Below are positions 16,711-24,224 of a stretch of DNA of 32,335 bases, piece by piece. The translations under genes and the position numbers were made by a program. The DNA is taken from assembly GCA_024653825.1 (NCBI GenBank), contig JANLHF010000023.1:1-32335 (forward strand), written 5' to 3'. The notes beneath the pieces were generated by a model. It did no database searches, was not told the origin of the DNA, and saw only the letters and a list, made by a program, of their open reading frames with translations. The stretch is from Patescibacteria group bacterium (GTDB lineage: Bacteria; Patescibacteriota; Minisyncoccia; Phycocordibacterales; Phycocordibacteraceae). Positions within the stretch are counted from its first letter, which is position 1. Every line of letters starts with the position of its first letter.

Positions 16711-17964
16711 ATGAATACGAAAGAGGCATACTATCGCGGACGGAATATCGCAACGCGTGGCATTTCATTTGCGCTTGTCGCCGCACTTTCCTTCGGTGCT
16801 GGGCTTGCGGTGGCCAGTACCGGTTCGGTTGCCGCCGTGATTACACATATCCCGCTTATTGGCGACGGCCTTGATGCAACACCGGATCAGAGCGTCGATT
16901 TGGCCGATTTCTGGAAGGCATGGAACGCGCTGAATATGAATTATGTTGTTACGCACGCTTCTTCAACTCTGCCGACCGTTCGAGAACGTGTATTGGGTGC
17001 AATCCAAGGTCTTGCGACGTCTTACGGTGATCCGTATACAGTTTTCTTCCCCCCCAAAGAAGCGAAGGCTTTTTCCGAGGCTATCTCAGGTAGTTTCGCC
17101 GGCGTCGGCATGGAGATTGACGTGAAGGATCATATCCTTACCGTTATTGCGCCGTTGAAGGGTACACCGGCGGAAGCGGCGGGTATTAAGGCGGGGGATC
17201 AGGTGATCGCTATTGACGGGAAATCGACCGACGGCATCGCCGTTGAGAAGGCAGTAACGGAAATTCGCGGTCCGATAGGCACAACCGTTGTGCTCACCAT
17301 CATCCGTGACGGGAAGCCGCTTGAGATTAAGATTGTGCGCGAAACGATCCAGGTGCCGGAAACGGATGACGGTATAGATGTCCCAAGTGGCGTCTATCAC
17401 ATTGCACTGTATGAATTCACTTCAAACTCCGCGACGCTTTTCAGCAAAGCTTTCTCGCGTTTCCAGGCCTCAGGTTCAAAAAAACTCATCGTCGATTTAC
17501 GCGGTAATCCAGGCGGATATCTTGATGCCGCCGTCGATATTGCGAGCCACTTCCTGCCCAAAGGAGAGAAGATTGTGACAGAGGATTTTGGCGGGAAAGA
17601 ATCAAACAACGTCCATACGAGCTATGGCTACGCCGACCTGCCGAAGGGCGCGGAAGTCGTGGTTCTTATTGATGGCGGTTCCGCTTCGGCATCTGAAATC
17701 TTCGCCGGTGCGCTCCAAGACAATAAGGCGGCAACGCTTATTGGCATGGAATCCTTCGGTAAGGGATCGGTTCAGACTCTGCTCGATCTCGCTGGTGGAT
17801 CGCTGAAAGTCACGGTCGCTCGCTGGATCACACCGGCAGGTCACTGGATTATGGGCAACGGTGTCACGCCGGATATTACGGTCGCCTACAAGAAAGCGGA
17901 TACGGATGGCGGAAATGATTCGCAAATGTCCCGTGCCATCGATTTTTTGACTACGGGCAAATAG
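16711..17964 (+). CDS. S41-family C-terminal processing peptidase (CtpA/Prc type)
   Basis: This is an extracytoplasmic serine protease that trims or degrades envelope proteins. An N-terminal membrane anchor (ISFALVAALSFGAGLAVA, about 18-35) is followed by a helical region, a PDZ domain (about 125-215) and the S41 core. Visible core elements are KKLIVDLRGNPGGYLDAAVDIA, the catalytic Ser in DGGSASASEI (S326) and the catalytic Lys in ESFGKGSVQ (K351). The Ser-Lys spacing of 25 equals that of E. coli Prc. The 417-residue length fits CtpA-type enzymes. It is divergent from corA and followed 19 nt later by rplI. It could act in processing of surface proteins such as the giant fibre, but that is inference. 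Confidence 0.93.
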   Translation: MNTKEAYYRGRNIATRGISFALVAALSFGAGLAVASTGSVAAVITHIPLIGDGLDATPDQSVDLADFWKAWNALNMNYVVTHASSTLPTVRERVLGAIQGLATSYGDPYTVFFPPKEAKAFSEAISGSFAGVGMEIDVKDHILTVIAPLKGTPAEAAGIKAGDQVIAIDGKSTDGIAVEKAVTEIRGPIGTTVVLTIIRDGKPLEIKIVRETIQVPETDDGIDVPSGVYHIALYEFTSNSATLFSKAFSRFQASGSKKLIVDLRGNPGGYLDAAVDIASHFLPKGEKIVTEDFGGKESNNVHTSYGYADLPKGAEVVVLIDGGSASASEIFAGALQDNKAATLIGMESFGKGSVQTLLDLAGGSLKVTVARWITPAGHWIMGNGVTPDITVAYKKADTDGGNDSQMSRAIDFLTTGK

Positions 17965-17969
17965 TGCGC

Positions 17970-17975
17970 TAGGCT
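17970..17975 (+). promoter_or_regulatory. Candidate -10 for rplI
   Basis: TAGGCT lies 8 nt before the rplI ATG in the short gap after the protease gene. It is the weakest of the -10-like elements listed here and lacks a TGn extension. Confidence 0.35.
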
Positions 17976-17983
17976 CGAGTCAT

Positions 17984-18427
17984 ATGAAAGTTATATTGAT
18001 TAAAGACGTGAAGAGGGTAGGGCACGCACACGAGGAAATTGTGGTGGCTGACGGCTATGCGCTCAACTTCCTCATCCCGAAGAAGCTCGCCATAGCTGCC
18101 ACTGCAGTAGCGAAGCAAGAGGCCGAAACACGCCGAAAGCAGTCAACCGACCGCTCTGCTCTTGATGTAAAACTTCTTGCCCAAAACATCGCCTCTCTTA
18201 CCGAAGCGCGCATCATCATCAAAGTGAAGGCGAATGAAAAAGGTCATCTCTATGACGCGGTTGGTGAGCCGGAAATAATGCAGGCGGTGAAAGAGCAGTC
18301 TCATATTGATCTCCCTGAGGATGCAATCAAACTCGAGAAGCCGATCAAAGAGCTCGGCACGTTTGATATCCCGGTTTCTGCCGGCGGAACCTTCGGAAAG
18401 TTTTCTATCACTATTGAAGCTGAATAG
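17984..18427 (+). CDS. rplI: 50S ribosomal protein L9
   Basis: L9 binds 23S rRNA near the L1 stalk base and helps keep the reading frame. The N-terminal domain is clear: MKVILIKDVKRVGHAHEEIVVADGYALNFLIPKKLA. The 147-residue length is normal, with a connecting helix (VAKQEAETRRKQ...) and a C-terminal domain (ITIEAE end). As I recall, some CPR groups, notably Microgenomates, lack L9, so its presence fits Parcubacteria better; this is from memory. The gene ends 13 nt before a symmetric terminator shared with the facing rpmA. Confidence 0.95.
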   Translation: MKVILIKDVKRVGHAHEEIVVADGYALNFLIPKKLAIAATAVAKQEAETRRKQSTDRSALDVKLLAQNIASLTEARIIIKVKANEKGHLYDAVGEPEIMQAVKEQSHIDLPEDAIKLEKPIKELGTFDIPVSAGGTFGKFSITIEAE

Positions 18428-18440
18428 TTGGGCGTATTCC

Positions 18441-18537
18441 AAAACCCGGTTCACCGGTAAAACAAAAAGAGGTCGCGCTCCGGGCCGCTAGGCCAAGTCT
18501 AACTACCTCTTTTTGCTTCACCGGCTCTCCGGTTCGT
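18441..18537. terminator. Symmetric bidirectional terminator between rplI and rpmA
   Basis: An 11-bp perfect inverted repeat, CAAAAAGAGGT (18463-18473) and ACCTCTTTTTG (18505-18515), encloses a small GGCC-GCTA-GGCC hairpin. It is flanked on both sides by CCGG-N4-CCGG hairpins (18446-18457, 18521-18532). All parts share one dyad centre at about 18489. Each transcript would end in a T-rich 3' arm. Confidence 0.75.
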
Positions 18538-18550
18538 TTTGAAATTTAAT

Positions 18551-18823
18551 TTAAACGACGTCGGCGACTTTCTTGGAGATAACGCGGCCCGTGAAGTTGG
18601 TCTTACGGCGCGTGCGGAAAGAAACGGTGCCGGTAGCGATGGAGAAAAGTGTATGGTCGCGACCAACGCGCACATTTTTTCCGGCCTCAATCTTTGTTCC
18701 GCGCTGGCGAACGATGACCATGCCTGGGCGAGCTGCGGCGCCATCAGCGAGTTTTACCCCAAGGTATTTTGGGTTTGAATCGTTGAGATTTTTTGCTGAT
18801 CCGCCGGCTTTAGTTGATGCCAT
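18551..18823 (-). CDS. rpmA: 50S ribosomal protein L27
   Basis: L27 lies at the peptidyl-transferase centre. The 90-residue sequence has the family blocks near the N-terminus (KAGGSAKNLNDSNPKYLGVK), then VIVRQRGTKIEAGKNVRVGRDHTLFSIATGTVSF. It starts MASTKAGGS, so there is no long cleavable N-terminal extension of the Firmicutes type. It is usually next to rplU, but no L21 gene is present here; the gene stands alone facing rplI. Its start lies 19 bp from a divergent gene. TATA-like sequences are present in that gap but none has the 6-8 nt spacing seen elsewhere. Confidence 0.95.
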   Translation of the reverse strand: MASTKAGGSAKNLNDSNPKYLGVKLADGAAARPGMVIVRQRGTKIEAGKNVRVGRDHTLFSIATGTVSFRTRRKTNFTGRVISKKVADVV

Positions 18824-18825
18824 AG

Positions 18826-18834
18826 TGGTATAGT
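18826..18834 (+). promoter_or_regulatory. Extended -10 for membrane protein gene at 18843
   Basis: TGGTATAGT is followed by 8 nt and the ATG at 18843. It starts 3 bp beyond the divergent rpmA start codon. Confidence 0.5.
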
Positions 18835-18842
18835 TTTACCCA

Positions 18843-19223
18843 ATGACTATAGCAGATGCGCGCGAAAAATGCAAAGGTCTGGTCGCCCGAATACCTCGGG
18901 ATATGCTCATTATTATCATCCTTGTTTTGTCCTCGACGTTCAGTTTCTGGCTTGGCTATCTTGCCGGGACGGACGCGGGGCAGGGAAGTGTCGCACTTCC
19001 AGAAGTCTCTTCTGTGGCAAATTCAGTAGCAGCCCCGACGTCGGAAGTCGGGACCCCGACTGAAGCGTCGGGGGTGGTCGCTTCTAAAAACGGGACGAAG
19101 TTTTACCTCCCGGATTGCCCAGGTGTTGGCCGCATCTCAGAGAGTAATAAAGTGTGGTTCGCTTCACCGACGGCCGCACTGGCCGCCGGTTATTCTCCTG
19201 CCGCGAATTGCAAAGGACTCTGA
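18843..19223 (+). CDS. Single-pass membrane protein with C-terminal Ada-like Cys motif domain
   Basis: The function is unknown. The 126-residue protein has a cytoplasmic basic N-terminus, one membrane helix (MLIIIILVLSSTFSFWLGYLAG, about 21-42), a Ser/Ala/Pro/Thr-rich linker and a compact C-terminal domain of about 45 residues (KNGTKFYLPDCPGVGRI...KVWFASPTAALAAGYSPAANCKGL). The F/Y-x-L-P-x-C...F...A-x-x-A-G-Y...N-C pattern resembles the small Ada-type metal-binding module and is, from memory, common in CPR proteins. Here only two Cys are present, and no catalytic set is visible. It is followed 18 nt later by the LOG-family gene. Confidence 0.75.
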   Translation: MTIADAREKCKGLVARIPRDMLIIIILVLSSTFSFWLGYLAGTDAGQGSVALPEVSSVANSVAAPTSEVGTPTEASGVVASKNGTKFYLPDCPGVGRISESNKVWFASPTAALAAGYSPAANCKGL

Positions 19224-19225
19224 TC

Positions 19226-19234
19226 TGCTATCAT
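19226..19234 (+). promoter_or_regulatory. Extended -10 for LOG-family gene
   Basis: TGCTATCAT is followed by 7 nt and the ATG at 19242. It sits at the stop end of the previous gene. Confidence 0.5.
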
Positions 19235-19241
19235 TGAAACA

Positions 19242-20000
19242 ATGAATGACGATCTGACACGCGATAATTCACCCCATCAGCCACCAATACACGAGACTGT
19301 CGAACGATTGGCCAAAGTAGTTCACGAAGGCGGACGCACAATGCCTGAAGATCGTCCGCTTCTCGTTTGCAAGCCTAAGAAGATTGAGTCGTGGCGCGTG
19401 TTTAAGATTATGGCTGAATTCGTCGAGGGGTTTGATATTATTCGCCGTTACGGCCTTGCCGTCTCTTTATTCGGCAGTGCACGCACTTTGCCAGGAAATG
19501 ATTCATATGTTCACGCCGAAGAACTTTCGCGCCGGCTTTCAGAGCACGGCTTTGCCGTTGTTACGGGCGGTTCCTCCGGCATTATGCAGGCTGCCAATAA
19601 AGGAGCGTTTGAAGTCGGCGGCGCTTCGGTTGGGCTCAATATCAATTTACCCACAACACAAGTCTATAATCCATATCTGACCGAAAAATTCGGCTTCGAT
19701 CACTTCTTCGTGCGGAAGGTAATGTTGACGTATTCTTCCGAGGTATATATTTATTTTCCTGGTGGCTTTGGCACGCTTGATGAATTTTTTGAGATTGTGA
19801 CGCTTGTACAGACCAAGAAAATCCGAAAAGTGCCCATCATTCTTTACGGGAAAGATTTTTGGGACCCGTTACTCGCCTTTATTGAAAAGACCGTCTATAA
19901 GGACCATTCTGCCATTGATAAAGAGGATATGGAGCTCTATACGGTCGTTAATTCGGTCGATGAGGCCTATGAGTATGTGGTTAAGAACGTTGTGTGCTAA
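19242..20000 (+). CDS. LOG-family Rossmann-fold protein (TIGR00730-like, nucleotide 5'-monophosphate phosphoribohydrolase type)
   Basis: LOG-family enzymes cleave the N-glycosidic bond of nucleoside monophosphates (cytokinin riboside phosphates in plants, AMP-like substrates in bacteria). The signature PGGFGTLDE (173-181) is present, with the upstream nucleotide-binding block VVTGGSSGIMQAANKGAFE (about 107-124). The 252-residue length, with about 50 extra N-terminal residues, fits the longer TIGR00730 members. Older annotation often calls these lysine decarboxylase-like, which is misleading. It follows the membrane protein gene and precedes a 37-aa membrane peptide. The substrate cannot be read from the sequence. 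Confidence 0.88.
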   Translation: MNDDLTRDNSPHQPPIHETVERLAKVVHEGGRTMPEDRPLLVCKPKKIESWRVFKIMAEFVEGFDIIRRYGLAVSLFGSARTLPGNDSYVHAEELSRRLSEHGFAVVTGGSSGIMQAANKGAFEVGGASVGLNINLPTTQVYNPYLTEKFGFDHFFVRKVMLTYSSEVYIYFPGGFGTLDEFFEIVTLVQTKKIRKVPIILYGKDFWDPLLAFIEKTVYKDHSAIDKEDMELYTVVNSVDEAYEYVVKNVVC

Positions 20001-20007
20001 TCGAGCG

Positions 20008-20016
20008 TGATATTAT
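20008..20016 (+). promoter_or_regulatory. Extended -10 for 37-aa peptide gene
   Basis: TGATATTAT is followed by six T residues and the ATG at 20023. This matches the layout found at the larger genes. Confidence 0.5.
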
Positions 20017-20022
20017 TTTTTT

Positions 20023-20136
20023 ATGAATCATAAAAGATTATCTGCGGGGCGCCTTCAGCTCTACGCTTTTTGGACAGGATGTATAAGTACGTTGGTAAGT
20101 CTTTTGCACGTCGTTATCATCGCGCTTAAAAAATAG
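20023..20136 (+). CDS. Predicted 37-aa single-span membrane peptide
   Basis: This ORF is too short for the ORF track. It reads MNHKRLSAGRLQLYAFWTGC and continues through a hydrophobic stretch to end ...VVIIALKK. A basic N-terminus, one membrane span of about 22 residues and a Lys-Lys end are the usual shape of small membrane peptides. Support comes from the extended -10 six bases before the ATG and from a hairpin 20 nt after the stop. I recognise no family. It may be a bitopic accessory peptide or a toxin-like peptide; nothing in the sequence decides. Confidence 0.5.
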   Translation: MNHKRLSAGRLQLYAFWTGCISTLVSLLHVVIIALKK

Positions 20137-20155
20137 CAGGGGAGTTCGTGGCTAT

Positions 20156-20183
20156 AGTGCGCACAATATATCTTTTGCGCACT
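20156..20183. terminator. Hairpin between the two small convergent genes
   Basis: AGTGCGCA (20156-20163) and TGCGCACT (20176-20183) form a perfect 8-bp stem around a 12-nt AT-rich loop. It lies between the stops of the 37-aa (+) and 59-aa (-) genes, as expected of a shared terminator. There is no long T run. Confidence 0.55.
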
Positions 20184-20186
20184 TGT

Positions 20187-20366
20187 CTACGAGAGCAGAT
20201 TGAGCCAAGAGGCCATCCACTGCCAGAATTGGGAGAAGAGGTTTATCATATAACTTAGATTAGCCTGTCCGGCGGGAGAGTTGATGATAGCCTGGATAGA
20301 AATGCCGAAAAAAGATAGCGCAAAGAAGAGAATAATGGTCCAGAAAGCAAGACGTAACAGGGACAT
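20187..20366 (-). CDS. Predicted 59-aa membrane protein
   Basis: This ORF is absent from the track (59 codons). It starts MSLLRLAFWTIILFFALSFF, has a short polar middle (INSPAGQAN) and ends in a Trp-rich amphipathic segment (FWQWMASWLNLLS). It has one strong membrane span and a second interfacial helix. The ATG lies 7 nt after TATACT. It is downstream of, and on the same strand as, the M23 peptidase, and faces the 37-aa gene across a hairpin. I recognise no family. The shape would fit a small envelope accessory protein. Confidence 0.62.
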   Translation of the reverse strand: MSLLRLAFWTIILFFALSFFGISIQAIINSPAGQANLSYMINLFSQFWQWMASWLNLLS

Positions 20367-20373
20367 ATCTTAT

Positions 20374-20379
20374 AGTATA
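20374..20379 (-). promoter_or_regulatory. -10 for 59-aa membrane protein gene
   Basis: On the minus strand TATACT is followed by 7 nt and the ATG at 20366. A perfect palindrome, CGGCTAGCCG (20405-20414), lies about 25 bp upstream and could be an operator or a hairpin. Confidence 0.5.
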
Positions 20380-20424
20380 CACCGCTCCCCTGCCCTAGGT
20401 AGCACGGCTAGCCGAGATACTGTC

Positions 20425-21759
20425 TTAAAGATAAGAAAGCGGATTAAGATATGCTGTCAGAGTTGCGACCGGCATTGTAGCGTTGGCACAGGCTGTGGTC
20501 GCTCCGCGGAACTGTTTTAACGTCATAATCTGGGTACCCTCAGTTGCGTACACTCCGTAGTGGAGGTGTGGGCCGGTTGCAAACCCGGTCATACCCGAAA
20601 GGCCGATTAGCTGCCCGGTACTTACCTGCTGCCCTTTTGTGACATCAATAGAGGAAAGGTGCGCATAGAGCGTGCTGAGACCATTGCCGTGGATTATCAT
20701 CACCCATTTACCGAAGGAATAACAGCCGCGTACGAGGTCCGTGTTGCCGGTACCGAGCACAGTACCCCCGAGTGAAGCATACAGCGGCGTACCGATAGAG
20801 GCGGCAATATCAATACCGTTGTGACCATGGCCATTATAGACCTGCGCATTCGCGGTCGAGAACGGCGTATTGCCGAAATACTGTGTGATGCAAAAAAGAT
20901 TGCCAAAAAGCGTCTTGCGTCCGGTGCAATTGAACATATATGCCGTACTAAATGGCCAGGAAAGGACACCTGAACCGACTTTCGGAAGAAGATTGGGGTG
21001 CACGATGAGGTTCAACTGGCCCTGAAGATCTACAAGTTCCTGTTCGAACGATTTTTCTGCCGCCTGCTTCTGGGCAATCAACTTTTGATAATTCGATTCT
21101 TGGCTTTTAGTATCAGAGAGCAGTTTCTGTTGGGTCGCCTTACTTGCATCAACCGAACGTTTTTGCAGCGTGAGTTGTGATTGTAGCGATACAAGATCGG
21201 CCTTGGTTTTCGACACTGCGTCGCGATTCGAGGCGAGTTCAATGCGTACGGTGCGTAAGTTTATAATATTGTCAGCGAGCGCCCGATTAAATTGAAGTGT
21301 CTCGTCTGTTAACTGCCACGCTTCGCCGAGAGAGTTTGAGGAAATGAGATTTGCAATGAGAGGAACGCTCTCTCGTTCAGCAATAGTTCGAAGCGCCTTT
21401 GCAATGGCGTTTTGATCAGTGGCGATGGATGCTTCTTTGTCGCCAATAGATAAGGTGAGTCGTTGTATCTGCAAGTTCGCTGAAGCGATTTTATTTTGAG
21501 TTACTTGTATCTGTGTCGCGAGTTGCCGTTGTGATAGCGTAAGCGAGCTGATCGTGGATTGGAGCGTGCTTTTCTTTACGCTGATGCTATCAAGCTGGCT
21601 TTGGAATGCGACGATTTCTGCCTTGAGTGTCTCGAGTTGACGGTTGTTCGCGTCGATTTGGGATTGTAGGTCAGCGGCCGATTGTGCGTGAGCTGTGTGT
21701 ACACCCGCAAAAAGAAAAAAGCTCAAAAACAAAAAAAGGACGGCGCGCGTTCGACTCAT
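20425..21759 (-). CDS. Secreted coiled-coil M23 (LytM/EnvC-like) metallopeptidase
   Basis: This is a peptidoglycan endopeptidase or activator at the cell wall. Residues 1-25 form a signal peptide (VLFLFLSFFLFAGVHTAHAQ). A long coiled coil rich in Gln, Ser and Leu follows (about 26-255). The C-terminal M23 domain carries HGHNGIDIAA (H313, D317), LYAHL (H367) and PHLHYG (H398, H400). The zinc set H313/D317/H400 is intact, so it should be catalytic, unlike EnvC itself. The 444-residue length fits EnvC/NlpD-like proteins. The ATG overlaps the gltX stop (ATGA), yet TGCTATACT ends 6 nt before it, so it may also have its own promoter. It lies downstream of the murein genes. Confidence 0.93.
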   Translation of the reverse strand: MSRTRAVLFLFLSFFLFAGVHTAHAQSAADLQSQIDANNRQLETLKAEIVAFQSQLDSISVKKSTLQSTISSLTLSQRQLATQIQVTQNKIASANLQIQRLTLSIGDKEASIATDQNAIAKALRTIAERESVPLIANLISSNSLGEAWQLTDETLQFNRALADNIINLRTVRIELASNRDAVSKTKADLVSLQSQLTLQKRSVDASKATQQKLLSDTKSQESNYQKLIAQKQAAEKSFEQELVDLQGQLNLIVHPNLLPKVGSGVLSWPFSTAYMFNCTGRKTLFGNLFCITQYFGNTPFSTANAQVYNGHGHNGIDIAASIGTPLYASLGGTVLGTGNTDLVRGCYSFGKWVMIIHGNGLSTLYAHLSSIDVTKGQQVSTGQLIGLSGMTGFATGPHLHYGVYATEGTQIMTLKQFRGATTACANATMPVATLTAYLNPLSYL

Positions 21760-23069
21760 CCTTTCAGTATAGCAAGAGCGACCTGAATGCGAGAAATCGA
21801 TTCCTTCGGTCCGATAATGCTTACGATGGTAAAGGGGTCTGGAGAACGTTCCTGTCCGGAGAGGGCGTAGCGCAGTGGCCAGAGGACGGCTCCTCGGCCT
21901 CCCTTCCCTTTTGCCTCCTCTGCGTTCGCAATCGGCATAAGGGCCTCTTTTACCGCATCAGCAGAAAGACTCTCAGGAAGGGCTTTTAGGGACTCGGAGA
22001 GGGTTTCTAGGACCATTTTAGTCATGCCCGAGCGTCCGGGGAGCTCCTTGGCGACCAGATAGCTCGAGCCAATGTCCGGCGCGGTAAAGAGGAAGGAAAG
22101 CTCACCCGAAAGCATCTCCCGAGCCTCACCAAAGGAGCGGGCGCGATCCTTCAGAAGAGGAATGGCCGATGTTGGACAGGGGGTGTGCAAATTTGCGAGA
22201 AAATTCTCATCAGAAAGTTTTCGCATCCAGTGTTGATTCACCGAAAGAAGTTTGACTTCATCAAAAATGGCACTCCCCTTCTGTACGCGTGCGAGGTCGA
22301 ATGCCTCAATCAGCTCGTCACGCGACATATATTCGCGGCCGTCGCCTGGATTCCATCCGAGGAAAGCAATATAATTAATCATCGCTTCCGGCAAGATTCC
22401 TTCATTGCGGTATTCGGTCAGTGCTTTCGCGCCAGTTCGTTTGGAGAGTTTTTTATGTGAGCTGTCGAGGATAAGCGGTAAGTGGGCATATAGAGGAACC
22501 GGTAGACCGAGTGCACGCTGGATAAGCATCTGACGGGCAGTATTCGAGATATGATCGCCGCCACGGATGACGTGCGTGACGCCTCCATCAGCATCGTCTA
22601 CGACAACGGCGAAGTGGAATACCGGCTCGTCGAGCGAGCGAGCGATAATAAAATCGCCAAGATCGGTGACGTCGGTAGAGATCTCTCCGCGAATTACATC
22701 AGTGAAAGAAACCGTTCCGCCAGGATTTCTAAAACGGATAACCTCTTCCCTATCGCCCGGAGCCTGCGGTACCTCTTTAGAAATGTATGCTGTATTGTCG
22801 GCGATAAGCTTCTCCAACAGTTCGCGATGGCGCGGACGATGTTCGCTCTGACGATACTGTCTGTCGGGAGTAAGCTTAAGCCATGCGAGAACTTCAAATA
22901 TTGGCATCTCGTATTCCAGTTTCGAACGTATCTTGTCAGTATCTTCGATGCGTACGATAAATTTCCCGCCTGTATGTTTCGCGAAAAGATAGGCAAAGAC
23001 AGCTGTACGATAATTGCCGGCGTGCAGTACACCGGTTGGCGAAGGAGCAAAACGGGTGACGGTGGTCAT
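21756..23069 (-). CDS. gltX: Glutamyl-tRNA synthetase
   Basis: GltX is a class I synthetase charging tRNA-Glu. The HIGH-type motif is APSPTGVLHAGNYR (8-21). IRFRNPGGTVSFTDVIRG, the GGDHISNTARQ substrate block and KLSKR (207-211) are all present. At 437 residues it is shorter than E. coli GltX (471). The Cys residues of the zinc-binding insert are absent, as in many bacteria. Its ATG overlaps the murG stop (ATGA) and its stop overlaps the start of the M23 gene, so it is translationally coupled in the envelope run. Charging of tRNA-Gln by a non-discriminating enzyme is possible but cannot be read here. Confidence 0.95.
   Translation of the reverse strand: MTTVTRFAPSPTGVLHAGNYRTAVFAYLFAKHTGGKFIVRIEDTDKIRSKLEYEMPIFEVLAWLKLTPDRQYRQSEHRPRHRELLEKLIADNTAYISKEVPQAPGDREEVIRFRNPGGTVSFTDVIRGEISTDVTDLGDFIIARSLDEPVFHFAVVVDDADGGVTHVIRGGDHISNTARQMLIQRALGLPVPLYAHLPLILDSSHKKLSKRTGAKALTEYRNEGILPEAMINYIAFLGWNPGDGREYMSRDELIEAFDLARVQKGSAIFDEVKLLSVNQHWMRKLSDENFLANLHTPCPTSAIPLLKDRARSFGEAREMLSGELSFLFTAPDIGSSYLVAKELPGRSGMTKMVLETLSESLKALPESLSADAVKEALMPIANAEEAKGKGGRGAVLWPLRYALSGQERSPDPFTIVSIIGPKESISRIQVALAILKG
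21766..21774 (-). promoter_or_regulatory. Extended -10 for M23 peptidase gene
   Basis: On the minus strand TGCTATACT is followed by 6 nt and the ATG at 21759. It lies inside the 3' end of gltX. Confidence 0.5.
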
Positions 23070-24205
23070 GATTCGTGTGTCAGAGCAATTGAAAGCGCTG
23101 CACGCGCGACGAGGCGTGCCGCATCCGGGTCGGTAAAGCCGGCGGCGCCAACAGCCATACGCTTCATCAATTCCGGATCGCCCAGAACGCGCTGTACTTC
23201 AGAGATGAGCAAGTGGGGAGTAAGATTTTCTTCTTCAAGAACGATGGCCGCGCCCGTCCGAGCATAGCTGTATGCATTTGTACGCTGGTCATGGCTTATC
23301 GATTCGGGTATCGGAATAAGGATCGAGGGCTTCTTCCAAAGGCCAATCTCTGCGATAGAGTTGGCGCCGGCGCGCGATACGACAAGATCGGCGGCGCCTG
23401 CCGCTCTTTGAAGAGCGGTTTCATTCAAATAATTTATCGGATGGTAGCGGCTTGCGTGCGGAGATTTGGCGAGTACCACCTGTCCGATGGATTGCACGTG
23501 CTCAAAGTTCGTCTGCCCCGTTTGATGGATAAGGTTGGCGATAGTGACGAGCTCAGGAAGAGCTGATATAACAACTTCGTTTATCTTCACTGCGCCCTGC
23601 GAACCCCCGAGGATGACGATCGTCGGGACTTCTTTCTCCAATCCGAGAAATTGTCGCGCGCCTTCGGTCTCAAGTCGTCCGAGCGCCTTACGAATAGGAA
23701 TGCCGGTGCGCGCGATCTTCCCCTGCACCTTCTTGGGGAAATAGGCCGCGGCACTTTCAAAAGAGATGGCGATCTTTGTGGCAAATTTTGCGGCAAGCAG
23801 GTTCGCGCGGCCGGGCTTCGCATCTGATTCATGAATAATGATAGGAATGTGTAGGAGCCATGCGGCGATTACTGTCGGCACGCTACCGTAGCCGCCTTTG
23901 CTTACCACCACATCCGGATAAAGGCGGAAAAGCGTAATGACCGCCGCTATAATCCCGAAGAACGTAATGAAAGAGTCGGTAACGTTACGAATCGAAGTAT
24001 AGCGACGCATCTTTCCTGCCGAGACGTGGATATAGGTAATGCTGTTCTCAAAAAGAGCTTTTTCATCGAATGCACTTGGCGCGAGATAATACAGTTTCGG
24101 CGCGATGAGATGTTCTTCTCGCACGAAGTCGGCAAGCGCTTCGGCGATGGCGATAATTGGATAAAAATGCCCGCCGGTCCCTCCCCCCGTAAACGCGATA
24201 GTCAT
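23066..24205 (-). CDS. murG: UDP-GlcNAc:lipid I N-acetylglucosaminyltransferase MurG
   Basis: MurG makes lipid II on the inner face of the membrane (GT28 family, GT-B fold). The first G-loop is TGGGTGGHFYP (6-16). VVSKGGYGSVPTVIAAWLLHIPIIIHESDAKPGRAN, GGSQGAVKINEVV and the UDP-GlcNAc site VVSRAGANSIAEIG...PSILIPIP are all recognisable. The 379-residue length is slightly above average. It starts 19 nt after ftsW and has its own extended -10 in that gap. murC and murB are not downstream as in classical dcw clusters; gltX follows instead. Confidence 0.95.
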   Translation of the reverse strand: MTIAFTGGGTGGHFYPIIAIAEALADFVREEHLIAPKLYYLAPSAFDEKALFENSITYIHVSAGKMRRYTSIRNVTDSFITFFGIIAAVITLFRLYPDVVVSKGGYGSVPTVIAAWLLHIPIIIHESDAKPGRANLLAAKFATKIAISFESAAAYFPKKVQGKIARTGIPIRKALGRLETEGARQFLGLEKEVPTIVILGGSQGAVKINEVVISALPELVTIANLIHQTGQTNFEHVQSIGQVVLAKSPHASRYHPINYLNETALQRAAGAADLVVSRAGANSIAEIGLWKKPSILIPIPESISHDQRTNAYSYARTGAAIVLEEENLTPHLLISEVQRVLGDPELMKRMAVGAAGFTDPDAARLVARAALSIALTHES

Positions 24206-24211
24206 AACTAG

Positions 24212-24220
24212 ATTGTATCA
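24212..24220 (-). promoter_or_regulatory. Extended -10 for murG (leaderless)
   Basis: On the minus strand TGATACAAT is followed by 6 nt and the murG ATG at 24205. It lies in the 19-nt ftsW-murG gap. It would give a second promoter for murG, gltX and the M23 gene. Confidence 0.55.
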
Positions 24221-24224
24221 GTTT

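Noticed and set aside
16670-16786. Upstream extension of the corA-like ORF (Met at 16786)
   Set aside because: It would overlap the divergent protease gene by 76 nt, has a composition unlike CorA, and the 16669 ATG fits both the family and the promoter layout.
22551-23267. 238-aa plus-strand ORF
   Set aside because: It is antisense to gltX and murG, with no recognisable motif and no start signal.
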